Shown in pieces: positions 12,303-23,766 of a DNA stretch of 64,000 bases. The DNA is from Archangium gephyra (GTDB lineage Bacteria > Myxococcota > Myxococcia > Myxococcales > Myxococcaceae). The notes under the pieces are model-generated. The model ran no database searches. It had not been told where the DNA came from and saw only the letters and a program-made list of their open reading frames with translations. Positions within the stretch are counted from its first letter, which is position 1. Every line of letters starts with the position of its first letter. A program made the position numbers and the translations under genes. Location of the stretch: contig QFQP01000026.1 of the NCBI GenBank assembly GCA_003243425.1, forward strand, positions 40,668 through 104,667, written 5' to 3'.

Positions 12303-13790
12303 TCAGAGCTCGACCTTCTTTTCCGAGAAGTGCGCGCCGTCATGACGGAGCAGGTGACTCTTGTTCTCGACCTTCGTCACGATGCCGACGGGCCGCTTCC
12401 AGATCTGCTGCAGGTTCTTGAGCGTCTCTTTCGCGTAGTTGGGGTCGAGGTCGTTGCCGTCGTGCCGGTGTGACAGCACCAGCTCGCCCTTGTTCTCGTA
12501 GTTCGCGTCGACCACGTCGATCACCGGTTGCCCGAAGTTGGTGAGCGACTGGAGCAGCTTGTTCTTCACCTTCTTGAACTCGCGGGTCGCGATCTCCCAG
12601 GTGTTCTTCTTGTCGTTGAAATTGAAGACGAAGAGCTTCTGCTCGATGGCGAACTCAGGCGTGAGGAACGCGTCGATGAAGGTGATGTCGTTGTAGTGCT
12701 TGCGCACCTCGAAGATCTTCTCGCGCCCACCGCCGAGGTTCTTGTTCCAGTTCCGGCGAGCGCGAAGGTCGTCACACTCTTCCCACTCCTTGCCGAAGCG
12801 GCCCTTGTTCCAGCGGTCTTCGATGTCTCGATAGAGCTCGATGCCGAGCTTGTATGGGTTGAGCTTCCCCTGCTGCGTGGCGAGCGTGCCGGAGTGGTGG
12901 TCGGCGTAGTCGATGATCTCGTGATCCTTCAGCGCGCGGGTCGTCATGATCGTGGAGTGCCAGTAGCTGGCCCAGCCTTCGTTCATGATCTTCGTCTGGC
13001 CCTGCGGCGCGAAGTAGTACGCCTCGTCGCGCACGATGGAGAGGATGTCGTGTTCCCAATCCTCGAGCGGTGCGTTCTCGAGCAGAAACGCGAGCACGTC
13101 GCGCTGCGGCCGCTCGGGGAACTTCTTCTGCAGCTGCTTTTCATTCTCGAGCTTCTTGTTCTGCGCGTCGACGAACTCCTTCGGGTTCATGTACGGCCGC
13201 ATGTAGTCGCGGTCGACCCGAATGCCCTCGGCGCGCTGATTGATCTGCTGCTCGGCGACCTTCGGGTCGGGGTTGCGTTTGATGTGCGGCGCGTGCTGGT
13301 CGATGAGGTTCTCGAGCGACAGCGCCACGTCGATGAAGTCTTCGACCTTCTCGACTCCGATCTTGTCGATCCACCGGCGCACGCGCGTGGCGTGGTTCGC
13401 CATCTGGTCGACCATTTTCCGGTTGGTGTACTTGAACGTGAAGTTGTTCTTGAAGAAGTCGTTATGGCCATACACGTGGGCCATCACCAGCTTCTGGTCG
13501 ACCTCGGCGTTGGCCTCGAGCAGGTAGGCGAACGACGGGTTGTTGTTGATGACGAGCTCGTAGATCTTCGAGAGCCCGTACTCGGACGACTTCGAGAGCT
13601 GCTCGTATTCCATGCCCCAGCGCCAGTGTGGATAGCGGGTGGGGAAGCCGCCGTACGCGGCGACCATGTTGAGCTCTTCGGTCGAGAGCACTTCGAAGAT
13701 CTGGTCGAAGAAGTCGAGGCCGAACTCGCGCGCGTAGCCCTCGACCTCGTTCTTGATGTCCTGCAGCCGTGGCGTGAGTGACTTGGGCAT
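12303..13790 (-). CDS. spoVR: SpoVR family protein
   Basis: Third gene of the conserved prkA-yeaH-spoVR stress operon. The 495-residue soluble protein has the family hallmarks near its N-terminus (GGFPTRYPHWRWGMEYE, then YELVINNNPSFAYLLEAN and MAHVYGHNDFFKNN) and the FFAPQGQTKIMNEGWASYWH-like block in the middle. Biochemical activity is unknown; in Bacillus the namesake affects spore cortex, and in proteobacteria the operon responds to starvation and stress. ATG at 13790 lies 6 bases after the yeaH stop, with AAAGG upstream. Length fits the family (~500). Confidence 0.94.
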   Translation of the reverse strand: MPKSLTPRLQDIKNEVEGYAREFGLDFFDQIFEVLSTEELNMVAAYGGFPTRYPHWRWGMEYEQLSKSSEYGLSKIYELVINNNPSFAYLLEANAEVDQKLVMAHVYGHNDFFKNNFTFKYTNRKMVDQMANHATRVRRWIDKIGVEKVEDFIDVALSLENLIDQHAPHIKRNPDPKVAEQQINQRAEGIRVDRDYMRPYMNPKEFVDAQNKKLENEKQLQKKFPERPQRDVLAFLLENAPLEDWEHDILSIVRDEAYYFAPQGQTKIMNEGWASYWHSTIMTTRALKDHEIIDYADHHSGTLATQQGKLNPYKLGIELYRDIEDRWNKGRFGKEWEECDDLRARRNWNKNLGGGREKIFEVRKHYNDITFIDAFLTPEFAIEQKLFVFNFNDKKNTWEIATREFKKVKNKLLQSLTNFGQPVIDVVDANYENKGELVLSHRHDGNDLDPNYAKETLKNLQQIWKRPVGIVTKVENKSHLLRHDGAHFSEKKVEL

Positions 13791-13796
13791 GTCTGG

Positions 13797-14906
13797 TTAA
13801 CGACCTTTGCCGAGGAAATCTTTGATCGACGCGTAGATGCCGTCCTTGTCGGCGATCTCGCTCAACGCGACCTTGTCGTTGTCACCGAGGTGCTCGCGCA
13901 GGTCCTTGATGAACTGCCCGGAGCCGTACGGCGACTCGACCTGGCCGTACGCGAACTGGTTCACGTCACCCAGCACGTCTGACTTGAGCAGGTCGATGCA
14001 CTGCCGCGTATCGTCGGCCGACCAGTTGTCACCGTCTGAGAAATGGAACGGGTAGATGTTCCACGAGCTCGACGGGTAATCTGCCTTGATGATGTCTCGA
14101 CAGAGCTTGTACGCGCTCGAGATCATCGTGCCGCCCGATTCACGCGTGTGAAAGAAAGTCTCGCGGTCGACCTCACGGGCCACGGCGTCGTGAATAATGA
14201 AGCGCGTTTCGAGACCTTTGTATTGGGACTTGAGCCACGTATCGAGCCAGAAGCTCTCGATGCGCACGATCTCCTTCTGCTCGTCACCCATCGAGCCAGA
14301 CACGTCCATCATGTAGATGATGACGGCGTTCGTCTCCGGAAGGTTCTCGAGCTTGAACGTGCGGTAGCGCACGTCTTGCTTCATCGGAATGATGACCGGG
14401 TTGTCTGGGTTGTACGTGCCGCTCGCGATCTGCCGCTTGAGCGCTTCTTTGTAGGTGCGTTTGAAGTGGCGCAACGACTGCGGGCCGACGTTGTTCACGC
14501 CGGTGTACTTGATCTTCGTGGTGACGATCTTCTCGCTGCCGCGATGCTCGATGTTCGGCAGCTGGAGTTCTTCGCTCAAGATCGACGCCATCTCATCGAG
14601 AGAGACGTCGACCTCGAGCACGTGCTGGCCTTCACCTTCGCCGGCCTTGCCGTTGCCGTCGCCGGGCTGAGGCTGGCCCTGACCGACCTGGTCGCCGGGG
14701 TTGCCGTCACCCTGGCCCACGCCGCCCTGCCGTGAGCCATGTTTGAAATGCGGCACGTCGATGAACGGCACGGGAATGGAAATGAATTCCTTTCCCTTCT
14801 TGCCGAGCATTTCGCCCTGCTGAACGTATTTCTTCAGGTTCTGCTTAATCTTCCCACGGACGATCTGTTTGAACCGGCTGTGGTCTTGATCGATTCGCAG
14901 GGCCAC
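13797..14906 (-). CDS. yeaH: YeaH/YhbH family (DUF444) protein
   Basis: Middle gene of the prkA-yeaH-spoVR operon. The 369-residue product begins with a basic segment (DHSRFKQIVRGKIKQNLKKY). It has a Gly/Gln-rich low-complexity stretch at about residues 58-90 and a von Willebrand A-like domain afterwards, with the metal-site motif MMDVSGSMGDEQKE (DxSxS) and downstream ISSAYKL and FHFSDGDNW blocks. The role is probably as a partner or substrate of the PrkA kinase. The start is GTG at 14906, four bases after the prkA stop, with AAGGA about 8 bases upstream. Confidence 0.92.
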   Translation of the reverse strand: MALRIDQDHSRFKQIVRGKIKQNLKKYVQQGEMLGKKGKEFISIPVPFIDVPHFKHGSRQGGVGQGDGNPGDQVGQGQPQPGDGNGKAGEGEGQHVLEVDVSLDEMASILSEELQLPNIEHRGSEKIVTTKIKYTGVNNVGPQSLRHFKRTYKEALKRQIASGTYNPDNPVIIPMKQDVRYRTFKLENLPETNAVIIYMMDVSGSMGDEQKEIVRIESFWLDTWLKSQYKGLETRFIIHDAVAREVDRETFFHTRESGGTMISSAYKLCRDIIKADYPSSSWNIYPFHFSDGDNWSADDTRQCIDLLKSDVLGDVNQFAYGQVESPYGSGQFIKDLREHLGDNDKVALSEIADKDGIYASIKDFLGKGR

Positions 14907-14910
14907 GTCG

Positions 14911-16971
<2,061 letters not shown>

Positions 16972-17101
16972 TGTCGGTAGGTCCCTTGCCCGATGCGGCC
17001 AGTGATTCAGGTCTCCCCCGTCGCGGGTTGTGACCGCGGATGCAGCGCGGGGCGAGGAACTGAAGAGAATGAAAGCAGAACGTGAACGCGCTTGGGAACG
17101 G

Positions 17102-18727
17102 TCAGTGTTCCACCCACACGACACGCAGGTCGTACCAACTGACCGAAGGGACGAGTCCGTGAACGGTCTTCTTCGCCGCGTCGAGTGATTGCCGCGACGT
17201 CATGAAGAGGTACGGCTGCTCGGAATACAGCTTCGCGTGGAGCTGGCGCGCGAGCGCGTGGCGCTTGTCGGCATCGAACTCGGCGCGCACCTGTTCGATC
17301 AGGCGATCGACTTCTGCGTTGGAAAACCCGACCCAGTTTGCGCCAGTGCCGATCTGCGACGAGTGGAACATCTGAAACAGGTCCTGCTCGGTGTCGAACT
17401 CGGTCCACAGCCGGCTCACGGCATCGAAGTCGCGCTTCGACACGCGTGACGAGAGCGTCGAGGTCTCGACCTTTTCGATGTCGAGGTCGATGCCCACGGG
17501 CTTCATCTGCTCCTGAAGAAGTGGAACCAGCTTGCTCAGGCGCACCTGCGTCGAGGGCAGGAGGAAGTGAAAGCGCAGCGGTTTGCCGTCGCGCTCGAGC
17601 ACGCCGTCACCGTCGCTGTCGACGAAGCCGGCGTCGGTGAGCAGCGCACGCGCGGTGCCCGGCGAGAAGGGCAGGGGCTTGACGTTCGCATCGCAGAGTT
17701 TGCTGCCCTGCAGATACGGGCACGTCGTGGGCACCTCGAGGTCGAGGTCGACGATTCGTGAGATCAACCTGGCGTCGTAGAGGTGCGCGAGCGCGCGGCG
17801 AACACGAACGTCTGCGAAGTGTGGGTTCGCCTCGTTCCACGCGATGTACGAGTAGCTGTTGTCGAGGCTCTTGATGCGATTCCAGTCTCGCTGGGCCCAG
17901 GTGGCGCCTTCGAGCGAGCGCCACAGCTGCGGCGTGATCGCCGTCATCAGGTCGACTTCACCGCGCTCGAAGAGCGCAGCCGCAGCGGTGTGGTCCTTCA
18001 CGAAGCGAAAGACGATGCGATCCAGATACGCGCTCGCCCCTTCACGCTTCTGCAGCGTGAGCGACTGCCCGCGTTCCCACGCCGCGATGACGTAGGGCCC
18101 CGAGCCGAGCGGCTTCCGGGCGAGCTCCGTCCAATCACCCGCCAGCTGCGTCGCCGAGAGGATCGGAACGTGTGACAGCGCGCGCAGCGTGAACGGCGAC
18201 GGCGTCGACCAGCTCAGCTCGACCGTCTTCTCGTCGACCGCCTTCCACTTCGAGAGCCCCGCGAACTCGCCGCGCAACGAACCGGTGCTCCGCTTCACGT
18301 CCATCAGCGCATCGAGCGTGGCGATGACGTCGTTCGAGGTGAGGTTGCGCCCATCGGAGAATGTAGCGTCGGTGCGAAGGGTGAACGTGGTGGTGCGGTG
18401 ATCGGCCGCGTCCTTCCAACTCGCCGCGAGCCCCGGCTTCAACGAGCCGTCCGCGCTGATCTCCACGAGCGTCTCGACCACCAGCCCGCGCGTCATGCGC
18501 AACACCCAACCGTCGCGACACGCGTCTTCGAGCGCGTTGAGGCACGACGGCTCGCTCATCACGCGAACGGTGAGCGTGCCGCCAGGCCTGGGAGCGCCAG
18601 TCTCGGAGGGCAGCTTTCCATCGAGCCAGTCGCGGCTCACCGCCTGCGCGGGCGCGCCAGCGTCGAGCGCCGACTTCGAACGACAACCGCACAGCGCCAT
18701 CAGCGTCAGAAACACGAAGAGCCGCAC
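17102..18727 (-). CDS. Peptide/nickel-type ABC transporter substrate-binding lipoprotein
   Basis: Extracytoplasmic solute-binding protein of family 5 (SBP_bac_5, OppA/DppA-like), 541 residues. The signal peptide ends in lipobox LCGC with Cys15. Family landmarks include GLAASWKDAADHRTTTFTLR near residue 105, FSDGRNLTSNDVIATL, PLGSGPYVIAAWERG and the VRRALAHLYDARLI helix near 300. It should deliver peptides or other small solutes to an ABC importer, but no permease or ATPase genes of such a system are adjacent, so it is an orphan binding protein. The start is GTG at 18727. Prior functions of the family are broad and the ligand cannot be predicted. Confidence 0.85.
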   Translation of the reverse strand: MRLFVFLTLMALCGCRSKSALDAGAPAQAVSRDWLDGKLPSETGAPRPGGTLTVRVMSEPSCLNALEDACRDGWVLRMTRGLVVETLVEISADGSLKPGLAASWKDAADHRTTTFTLRTDATFSDGRNLTSNDVIATLDALMDVKRSTGSLRGEFAGLSKWKAVDEKTVELSWSTPSPFTLRALSHVPILSATQLAGDWTELARKPLGSGPYVIAAWERGQSLTLQKREGASAYLDRIVFRFVKDHTAAAALFERGEVDLMTAITPQLWRSLEGATWAQRDWNRIKSLDNSYSYIAWNEANPHFADVRVRRALAHLYDARLISRIVDLDLEVPTTCPYLQGSKLCDANVKPLPFSPGTARALLTDAGFVDSDGDGVLERDGKPLRFHFLLPSTQVRLSKLVPLLQEQMKPVGIDLDIEKVETSTLSSRVSKRDFDAVSRLWTEFDTEQDLFQMFHSSQIGTGANWVGFSNAEVDRLIEQVRAEFDADKRHALARQLHAKLYSEQPYLFMTSRQSLDAAKKTVHGLVPSVSWYDLRVVWVEH

Positions 18728-18771
18728 GCTTCGCAGCGTAGCGGCTCCGGTGCACGACGTCGGGCCTGCTT

Positions 18772-20139
18772 TCAGATGACGTTGAGATCGCGCGGGGCGT
18801 TCATCGCCACCACGTGCTTCGCGAACTGGTTCTCGGGCATCGAGCGGAGCACGCCGTACGGGTCGCGGAAGTACACGCGCTCGTTCTTCACCGAGTCGAG
18901 CGTCACCGCGTGGTTGAAGTCACCTTGATCGATCTGCAGCACGACGGGCCGGTTCTGCGCGCCGCGCGCCGAGTAGTTGCGGATCTTCTCGAGCGCCTTC
19001 GCGCCGTCGGCCTCGGTGAGGAACTGCTTCGATTCGTAGTTCACGCCGAAGAGCTGGCGGAGCACTTGCGTCTGCTGCGCCGGCTTCAGGCCGCGTTGTT
19101 CGGCGCCGGTCTTCTGATTCACCGACTTCTGGGCGTACGGGTCGAACTCGGCGTCACGGCCATTGCCGTACTCCATCGCCGCGTTCTGGAAGATGGTCTG
19201 GCTCGCCGAGCGCAGGTCTCGCGCGCCGGCTTCACCAGCATCGAGAACGAGTTCGCCGCCGCCGCGCATCTTGGCCTTCCCGGCGGGGCCCGTGAGATCG
19301 GCCATCAGTCGCGCGTATTCCGACGGTTCATCCGCGACGAGCTCGAACTGCATGGAGGTGACGGTGCACGTCGGCGCATCGCCCTGATCGATGCGGTTCG
19401 GGTTGGCGATGTCGCGCAACACCGACGCCAGCACTTCGCTCCGCGTGGTGTCGCCAGACGCTTTGGCGTTCAGCGGCTCGGTCGCGAGGCGCGCGAGGTT
19501 CGAGAGCAACGTGTTCCCCTTGCTGTCGACGTTCGAGAGCGCCCTGGGAACCTTCTCGAGCACGGCGCCCATCAGCGTGGCGACTTCGGTGCTGGCGCCC
19601 TTCAGAATCGTTCCGAGCTGCTGCTGCTGCGCGGCCGACAGCCCCTGCGTCTTCGCGAAGGCGGCGACCTGCGCAGCCGCGGAGGTCGAGCCGCTCAGGA
19701 ACGAAGGCGTCTCGAGCCGCTCGAAGATGGCGTTGCGCAGCGCGAGGCTGTCGGCGGTGTCGTCGCGGCCGACGAGCGCGTCACGAACGTCGTCGGTGGC
19801 GAGCTGACCGATGGTGTCGTCGGGAACGCTCGTGCCCTTCTTCCGACCGATGGTGTCGTCGGGGACGCTCGTGCCCTTCTTGCGGCCGATGGTGTCGTCG
19901 GCCACCGAGCCCTTCTTGCTGCGGCCGATGCTGTCGTCCGGCACGCTGCCGCGGGTGGTGTTGACCTTCGGCGTCGTGAAGGTGCTGTTCGTCGAATAAC
20001 CCGGGTTCACGACGGGCGTGTTCGTCGGAAGCGTGGTGACGTTCGGCCGCGTCGGCACCGGGTTCGCCACGGGTCGCGTGGTGATCGGCGTCGTGGGCAC
20101 ACGAACCGTGGTCAGTTTCGGGTCGATAGGCATGTTCAT
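18772..20139 (-). CDS. Putative papain-like cysteine peptidase with repeat-rich disordered N-terminus
   Basis: 455-residue protein, no family recognised with certainty. Residues 1-60 are Thr/Pro/Asn-rich. Residues ~64-115 hold almost four tandem copies of a 13-residue unit containing PDDTIGRKKGT. A helical part follows (120-245). The C-terminal part has the arrangement of a papain-fold peptidase: Cys258 in GDAPTCTVTS, His410 in FNHAVTL, and Asp426 in YFRDPYG. Cys at a helix start, His and Asp in strands in that order fit C39/C1-like folds; activity is inferred, not shown. I chose ATG 20139 (MNMPIDPK); the open frame upstream runs into the divergent kinase gene. No signal peptide is seen, so export, if any, would be by a dedicated system. 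Confidence 0.62.
   Translation of the reverse strand: MNMPIDPKLTTVRVPTTPITTRPVANPVPTRPNVTTLPTNTPVVNPGYSTNSTFTTPKVNTTRGSVPDDSIGRSKKGSVADDTIGRKKGTSVPDDTIGRKKGTSVPDDTIGQLATDDVRDALVGRDDTADSLALRNAIFERLETPSFLSGSTSAAAQVAAFAKTQGLSAAQQQQLGTILKGASTEVATLMGAVLEKVPRALSNVDSKGNTLLSNLARLATEPLNAKASGDTTRSEVLASVLRDIANPNRIDQGDAPTCTVTSMQFELVADEPSEYARLMADLTGPAGKAKMRGGGELVLDAGEAGARDLRSASQTIFQNAAMEYGNGRDAEFDPYAQKSVNQKTGAEQRGLKPAQQTQVLRQLFGVNYESKQFLTEADGAKALEKIRNYSARGAQNRPVVLQIDQGDFNHAVTLDSVKNERVYFRDPYGVLRSMPENQFAKHVVAMNAPRDLNVI
19811..19948 (-). repeat. 39-bp in-frame tandem repeat (about 3.5 copies)
   Basis: Copies begin at 19811, 19850, 19889 and 19928 on the plus-strand reading, each opening with ATGGTGTCGTC or a one-base variant. 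The first two copies differ by only a few bases; the third and fourth diverge more. The unit is a multiple of three and encodes the 13-residue repeat of the putative cysteine peptidase, so copy number can change without a frameshift. Confidence 0.9.
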
Positions 20140-20171
20140 TACATTGTCGCACGGCGTCGTGAGTTGTTGCG

Positions 20172-20187
20172 TGCCTGAAAATGGCCG
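20172..20187 (-). promoter_or_regulatory. Weak sigma-54-like promoter candidate for the peptidase-like gene
   Basis: On the minus strand CGGCCATTTTCAGGCA has GG and GC separated by ten bases, about 35 bases upstream of the ATG at 20139. The -24 box (CGGC) and -12 box (AGGCA) are only partial matches, so this is a weak call supported mainly by two better examples nearby. Confidence 0.25.
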
Positions 20188-20223
20188 AGAAAGCGTTAGA
20201 TTCCGGTAGCTTCGGGGACACTT

Positions 20224-23200
20224 GTGGGTGCATTCGGCCGTTACACTCTGCTCAAACGCCTCGGTGCAGGCGGCATGGGCGAGGTGTTTCTCGCGCGCGT
20301 CGAAGGCTCGGCGGAGACGCTGGTCGTCAAACGCATTCTTCCGCACCTGACCGAGAACCCACGTTTTCTGCGCTTGTTTCTGGACGAGACGCGCATTGCG
20401 TCGCGGCTCGTTCACCCCAACATCGCGCGCATTCACGAGCTCGGCGAGGCGGACGGGACGTGGTTCGTCGCCATGGAGCACGTGGACGGCAAGGACCTCC
20501 GCGAGATGCTCAAGCGCACGCGCGAGCAGGGGCACCACGTGCCGTTGCAGATAGCGGTGGCGATCGCCGTGGAGGTCGCCCGGGGCTTGCACTACGCCCA
20601 CCAGGCGACCGACGCGCAGGGGCGATCGCTGCGCATCGTTCATCGCGACATTTCGCCGCACAACGTGCTCATCGGCCGCGATGGCTCGGTGAAGTTGATC
20701 GACTTCGGCGTGGCCAAGGCCGCGAACAAGTCGGTGCACACCGGCACCGGCATTCTCAAGGGCAAGTTCCCGTACATGTCGCCCGAGCAGGCGAACGCGC
20801 TGCCGGTCGACCCGCGCACCGACGTGTTCGCGCTCGGCATCGTGCTGTGGGAGATGTTGTGCGCGCGCTACCTGTTTCGCGGCAAGACCGACGCCGCGAC
20901 GTTGAAGCTGGTGCGCGAGGCGATGGTGCCGGTGCCTTCGTCGCTGCGTGACGACATTCCCGAGGCACTCGACCGCGTGCTGCTCACGGCGCTCCAGCGC
21001 GACGCTGCCGAGCGCTACCCGACGGCAGAGGCGTTCCGCGAGGCGCTGGCCGGTGTGCTCGCGAACCTCGCGGTGCCCAACGTCGCGAAGTGGGTGCAGG
21101 AGTACGACGACGTTCCCGGGCTCGACGAGAGCCTGGTCGAAGCCGAGTCGATCGAAGCGGAGAAGGCGTCGGACGAAACGCAGCTCGAATCACACGAGCA
21201 GCCGACGGTCGCTGATGCTCCGAGCCGCACCGGAAACCCGGTTCGTGTTCGACCGACGCGCAGTGAACGTTCCGCGCTTTCCGACACGTCGACGAGCGAA
21301 CGCAATCTCGAGCAGGTCAAGCAACTGCTCGCGCAGGTCGCGGGGCGCCCCACCAACATCGGCCCGCAGGCCACGAGCTTCGTCGGCCGTGTCGCCGAGC
21401 TCGCAGATCTTCACCAGCTCTTCCGGCAGGGCGCGCGACTCATCACGCTGCTCGGGCCCGGCGGCACCGGAAAGACGCGCCTGTCGCTGCAGTTCGGCTC
21501 GCAGCTCGTCACGCACTTCCAGTCGGTCAACGAGCGGGGCCGCAAACGCGGCGGTGTGTGGTTCTGCGACCTCACCGAAGCCAAGGATCGCGAAGGGGTT
21601 TGCGCTGCGGTCGCGCGTGCGCTCGGCGTTCCGTTGATCGGCGGCGACGCAGTCACCCAGCTCGGTCACGCCATCGTGGCGCGCGGCGAGACGTTGCTGG
21701 TGCTCGACAACTTCGAGCAGGTCGTCGCCCTCGCGCACGAGACGGTGGGCACGTGGCACAAGCTGGCCCCGAAGGCGCGGTTCGTCGTGTCGTCGCGCGA
21801 GCTGCTGAAGATCGCGGATGAGACCGTGTTCGAAGTGCCGCCGCTCCGCGTACCGCGTGATGCGAAGGACGCCCGCAGCGCCGAAGCCGTTCAGTTGTTC
21901 ATCGAACGTTCGCGCGCGGTGAAGCCCGGTTGGGAACCCGTCGACAGTGAGCTCGCGGCCATCGCGGAGATCTGCAAGCAGCTCGACGGCATGCCGCTGG
22001 CCATCGAGCTGGCGGCGGGTCGTATGGGCGTCGTGAACCCGTCACAACTGGTCACGCGGCTGCCGCGCCGCTTCGACGTGCTGGTCGATCGCAAGAGCGA
22101 TTCGGATCGACAGGCGACGTTGCGGGGCGCCATCGACTGGTCCTGGAACAACCTGTCGGCGGTCGAGGCATCGCTGCTGGCGCAGTTGTCTACGTTTCGC
22201 GGTGGTTTTCTGCCCGACGCCGCTGAAGCGGTGGCGCAGTTGCCGGGGCGCGTACCGCCGATGGAGGTGTTGTTCACACTGCGTTCGAAGTCGTTGGTGC
22301 GCGTGTACTTCCCGACCGGCGACGAGAATCAGCCCCGCTTCGGCCTCTACGAGACGATCCGCGAGTACGCGTGGGAGAAGTTGCAGTCGATGCCCGAGCT
22401 CTACGGGGCACGCGCGCGTCACGCGCGTTGGTACCTCGACTTCGGCCTTCGAACTGCGACCAGGGCTGAGAGCAGCAAGCCGTTGCTCGACGCACTCGAC
22501 ATCGAACGCGAGAACCTCGCGGTCATCTTCGAACGTCGGCTCGACGAACCGCAGGGCGCGCCTGACGCGTTGTCGGCGGTGCTGGCGCTCGACCCCCTGC
22601 TCACGACGCGCGGGCCGTTCGGGCTGCACATGGAGCTGCTCGATCGCGTCGTCGATCATCTCGGAGACGAACCCGCGCTGCTCACGTCTGCGCTCGAAGC
22701 ACGCGCCCGCGCGCGGCTTGGTCGTGGCCGCGCGAACGACGCGGAGGCAGATCTCCTCGTCGCCGACGAGCTCGCTCGTGACGCGGGTGATGAGCATGCG
22801 CAAGGCCGCCTGGCGGTCGTGCTGGCGATGGTCGAGCGGCAGAAGGGAATGAAACGGGAGGCGCGTGCGCGCTTCGAGCGCGCCATCGAAATTCTCGGTC
22901 GTGTGGGCGATGAGCGCATGCGTGGTCGCGCGGTGAGCAACCTCGCGGTCGTCGAACATGAGCTCGGCGAAGACGACACGGCCCTCGAGACCTACGACCG
23001 CGCGCTCGCGATTCACCGCGCCGCGGGTGACCGTCGCTACGAAGGCATCACGCTGGCGAATCAGGGGGTCGTGCAGCAGGGCCTGGGGCTCTTGAAGGCC
23101 GCGCGTGCGAACTACCAGGCGGCCCTGGCGATTCATCGCGAGCTGGGCAGCCGTCGCTCGGAGGGCATCTGCCACATCAACCTCGGTGACCTCGCGATCG

Positions 23201-23766
23201 AGTTCGAACACCCGGGTCAGGCGCTCGCGCATTTCGAGAGTGCGCTGCAGCTCGTTCGAGACGTCGGTGCGTTGCGCTTCGAAGGCATCACGCTGCTGCA
23301 GCTCGCGTCGCTGCATCAACAGTACGGCGAATACGACGATGCGATGCGTCGTCTTCCCGAGGCGGTCGAAGTGCTTCGTGAAGTCGGTGACCAGCGCTAC
23401 CTCGGGCTCGCGTTCGGCATGCGCGCGGCCATCTGGGCGCTGACGGGGAACCTCGCGGCCGCCGAAGAGGAGATGGTCGAGGCCACGCGCGTTCTCACCG
23501 ACGTGAAGGACAAGTCGTTTCTCGACGCGCTGGATCTGTACCGGGGTCACATCGAACTCGGGCACGTCATCACCACGCGTTCCGAGCTGCAGGCCAGGGT
23601 GCTCGAAGACCGCTTGCGCAAGCGCATCACCAGTGCCTCGCAGCGCGGCGCTCCAGACGAGACGAATCCCGAAGGCGCTCCCTCGCCAGCGGATCGCTCC
23701 GAGTACGTGCGCGCAGCGCTCCGCTCGCTGCGCGGCGCGATGGCTGACGCCGGCCGTACGCCCTAG
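20224..23766 (+). CDS. Ser/Thr protein kinase fused to STAND-type ATPase and TPR repeats
   Basis: 1180-residue cytoplasmic signalling protein. Residues 6-270 are a Hanks-type kinase with all key residues: GAGGMGEV loop (14-21), Lys36, catalytic Asp142 in HRDISPHN, Asp160 of DFG, and MSPEQ. After a polar linker (~300-380) an NTPase follows with P-loop GPGGTGKT (411-418) and Walker B LLVLDNFEQ (Asp495), then GMPLAIELAAGR and a winged-helix-like region, as in AfsR/MalT-type STAND regulators. Residues ~780-1130 are TPR-like helices with repeated AL-x-IHR and EGIT motifs. Such fusions integrate protein-binding signals with phosphorylation. GTG at 20224 is the only start that keeps the kinase complete. 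It is divergent from the peptidase-like gene across 84 bases. Confidence 0.88.
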   Translation: MGAFGRYTLLKRLGAGGMGEVFLARVEGSAETLVVKRILPHLTENPRFLRLFLDETRIASRLVHPNIARIHELGEADGTWFVAMEHVDGKDLREMLKRTREQGHHVPLQIAVAIAVEVARGLHYAHQATDAQGRSLRIVHRDISPHNVLIGRDGSVKLIDFGVAKAANKSVHTGTGILKGKFPYMSPEQANALPVDPRTDVFALGIVLWEMLCARYLFRGKTDAATLKLVREAMVPVPSSLRDDIPEALDRVLLTALQRDAAERYPTAEAFREALAGVLANLAVPNVAKWVQEYDDVPGLDESLVEAESIEAEKASDETQLESHEQPTVADAPSRTGNPVRVRPTRSERSALSDTSTSERNLEQVKQLLAQVAGRPTNIGPQATSFVGRVAELADLHQLFRQGARLITLLGPGGTGKTRLSLQFGSQLVTHFQSVNERGRKRGGVWFCDLTEAKDREGVCAAVARALGVPLIGGDAVTQLGHAIVARGETLLVLDNFEQVVALAHETVGTWHKLAPKARFVVSSRELLKIADETVFEVPPLRVPRDAKDARSAEAVQLFIERSRAVKPGWEPVDSELAAIAEICKQLDGMPLAIELAAGRMGVVNPSQLVTRLPRRFDVLVDRKSDSDRQATLRGAIDWSWNNLSAVEASLLAQLSTFRGGFLPDAAEAVAQLPGRVPPMEVLFTLRSKSLVRVYFPTGDENQPRFGLYETIREYAWEKLQSMPELYGARARHARWYLDFGLRTATRAESSKPLLDALDIERENLAVIFERRLDEPQGAPDALSAVLALDPLLTTRGPFGLHMELLDRVVDHLGDEPALLTSALEARARARLGRGRANDAEADLLVADELARDAGDEHAQGRLAVVLAMVERQKGMKREARARFERAIEILGRVGDERMRGRAVSNLAVVEHELGEDDTALETYDRALAIHRAAGDRRYEGITLANQGVVQQGLGLLKAARANYQAALAIHRELGSRRSEGICHINLGDLAIEFEHPGQALAHFESALQLVRDVGALRFEGITLLQLASLHQQYGEYDDAMRRLPEAVEVLREVGDQRYLGLAFGMRAAIWALTGNLAAAEEEMVEATRVLTDVKDKSFLDALDLYRGHIELGHVITTRSELQARVLEDRLRKRITSASQRGAPDETNPEGAPSPADRSEYVRAALRSLRGAMADAGRTP

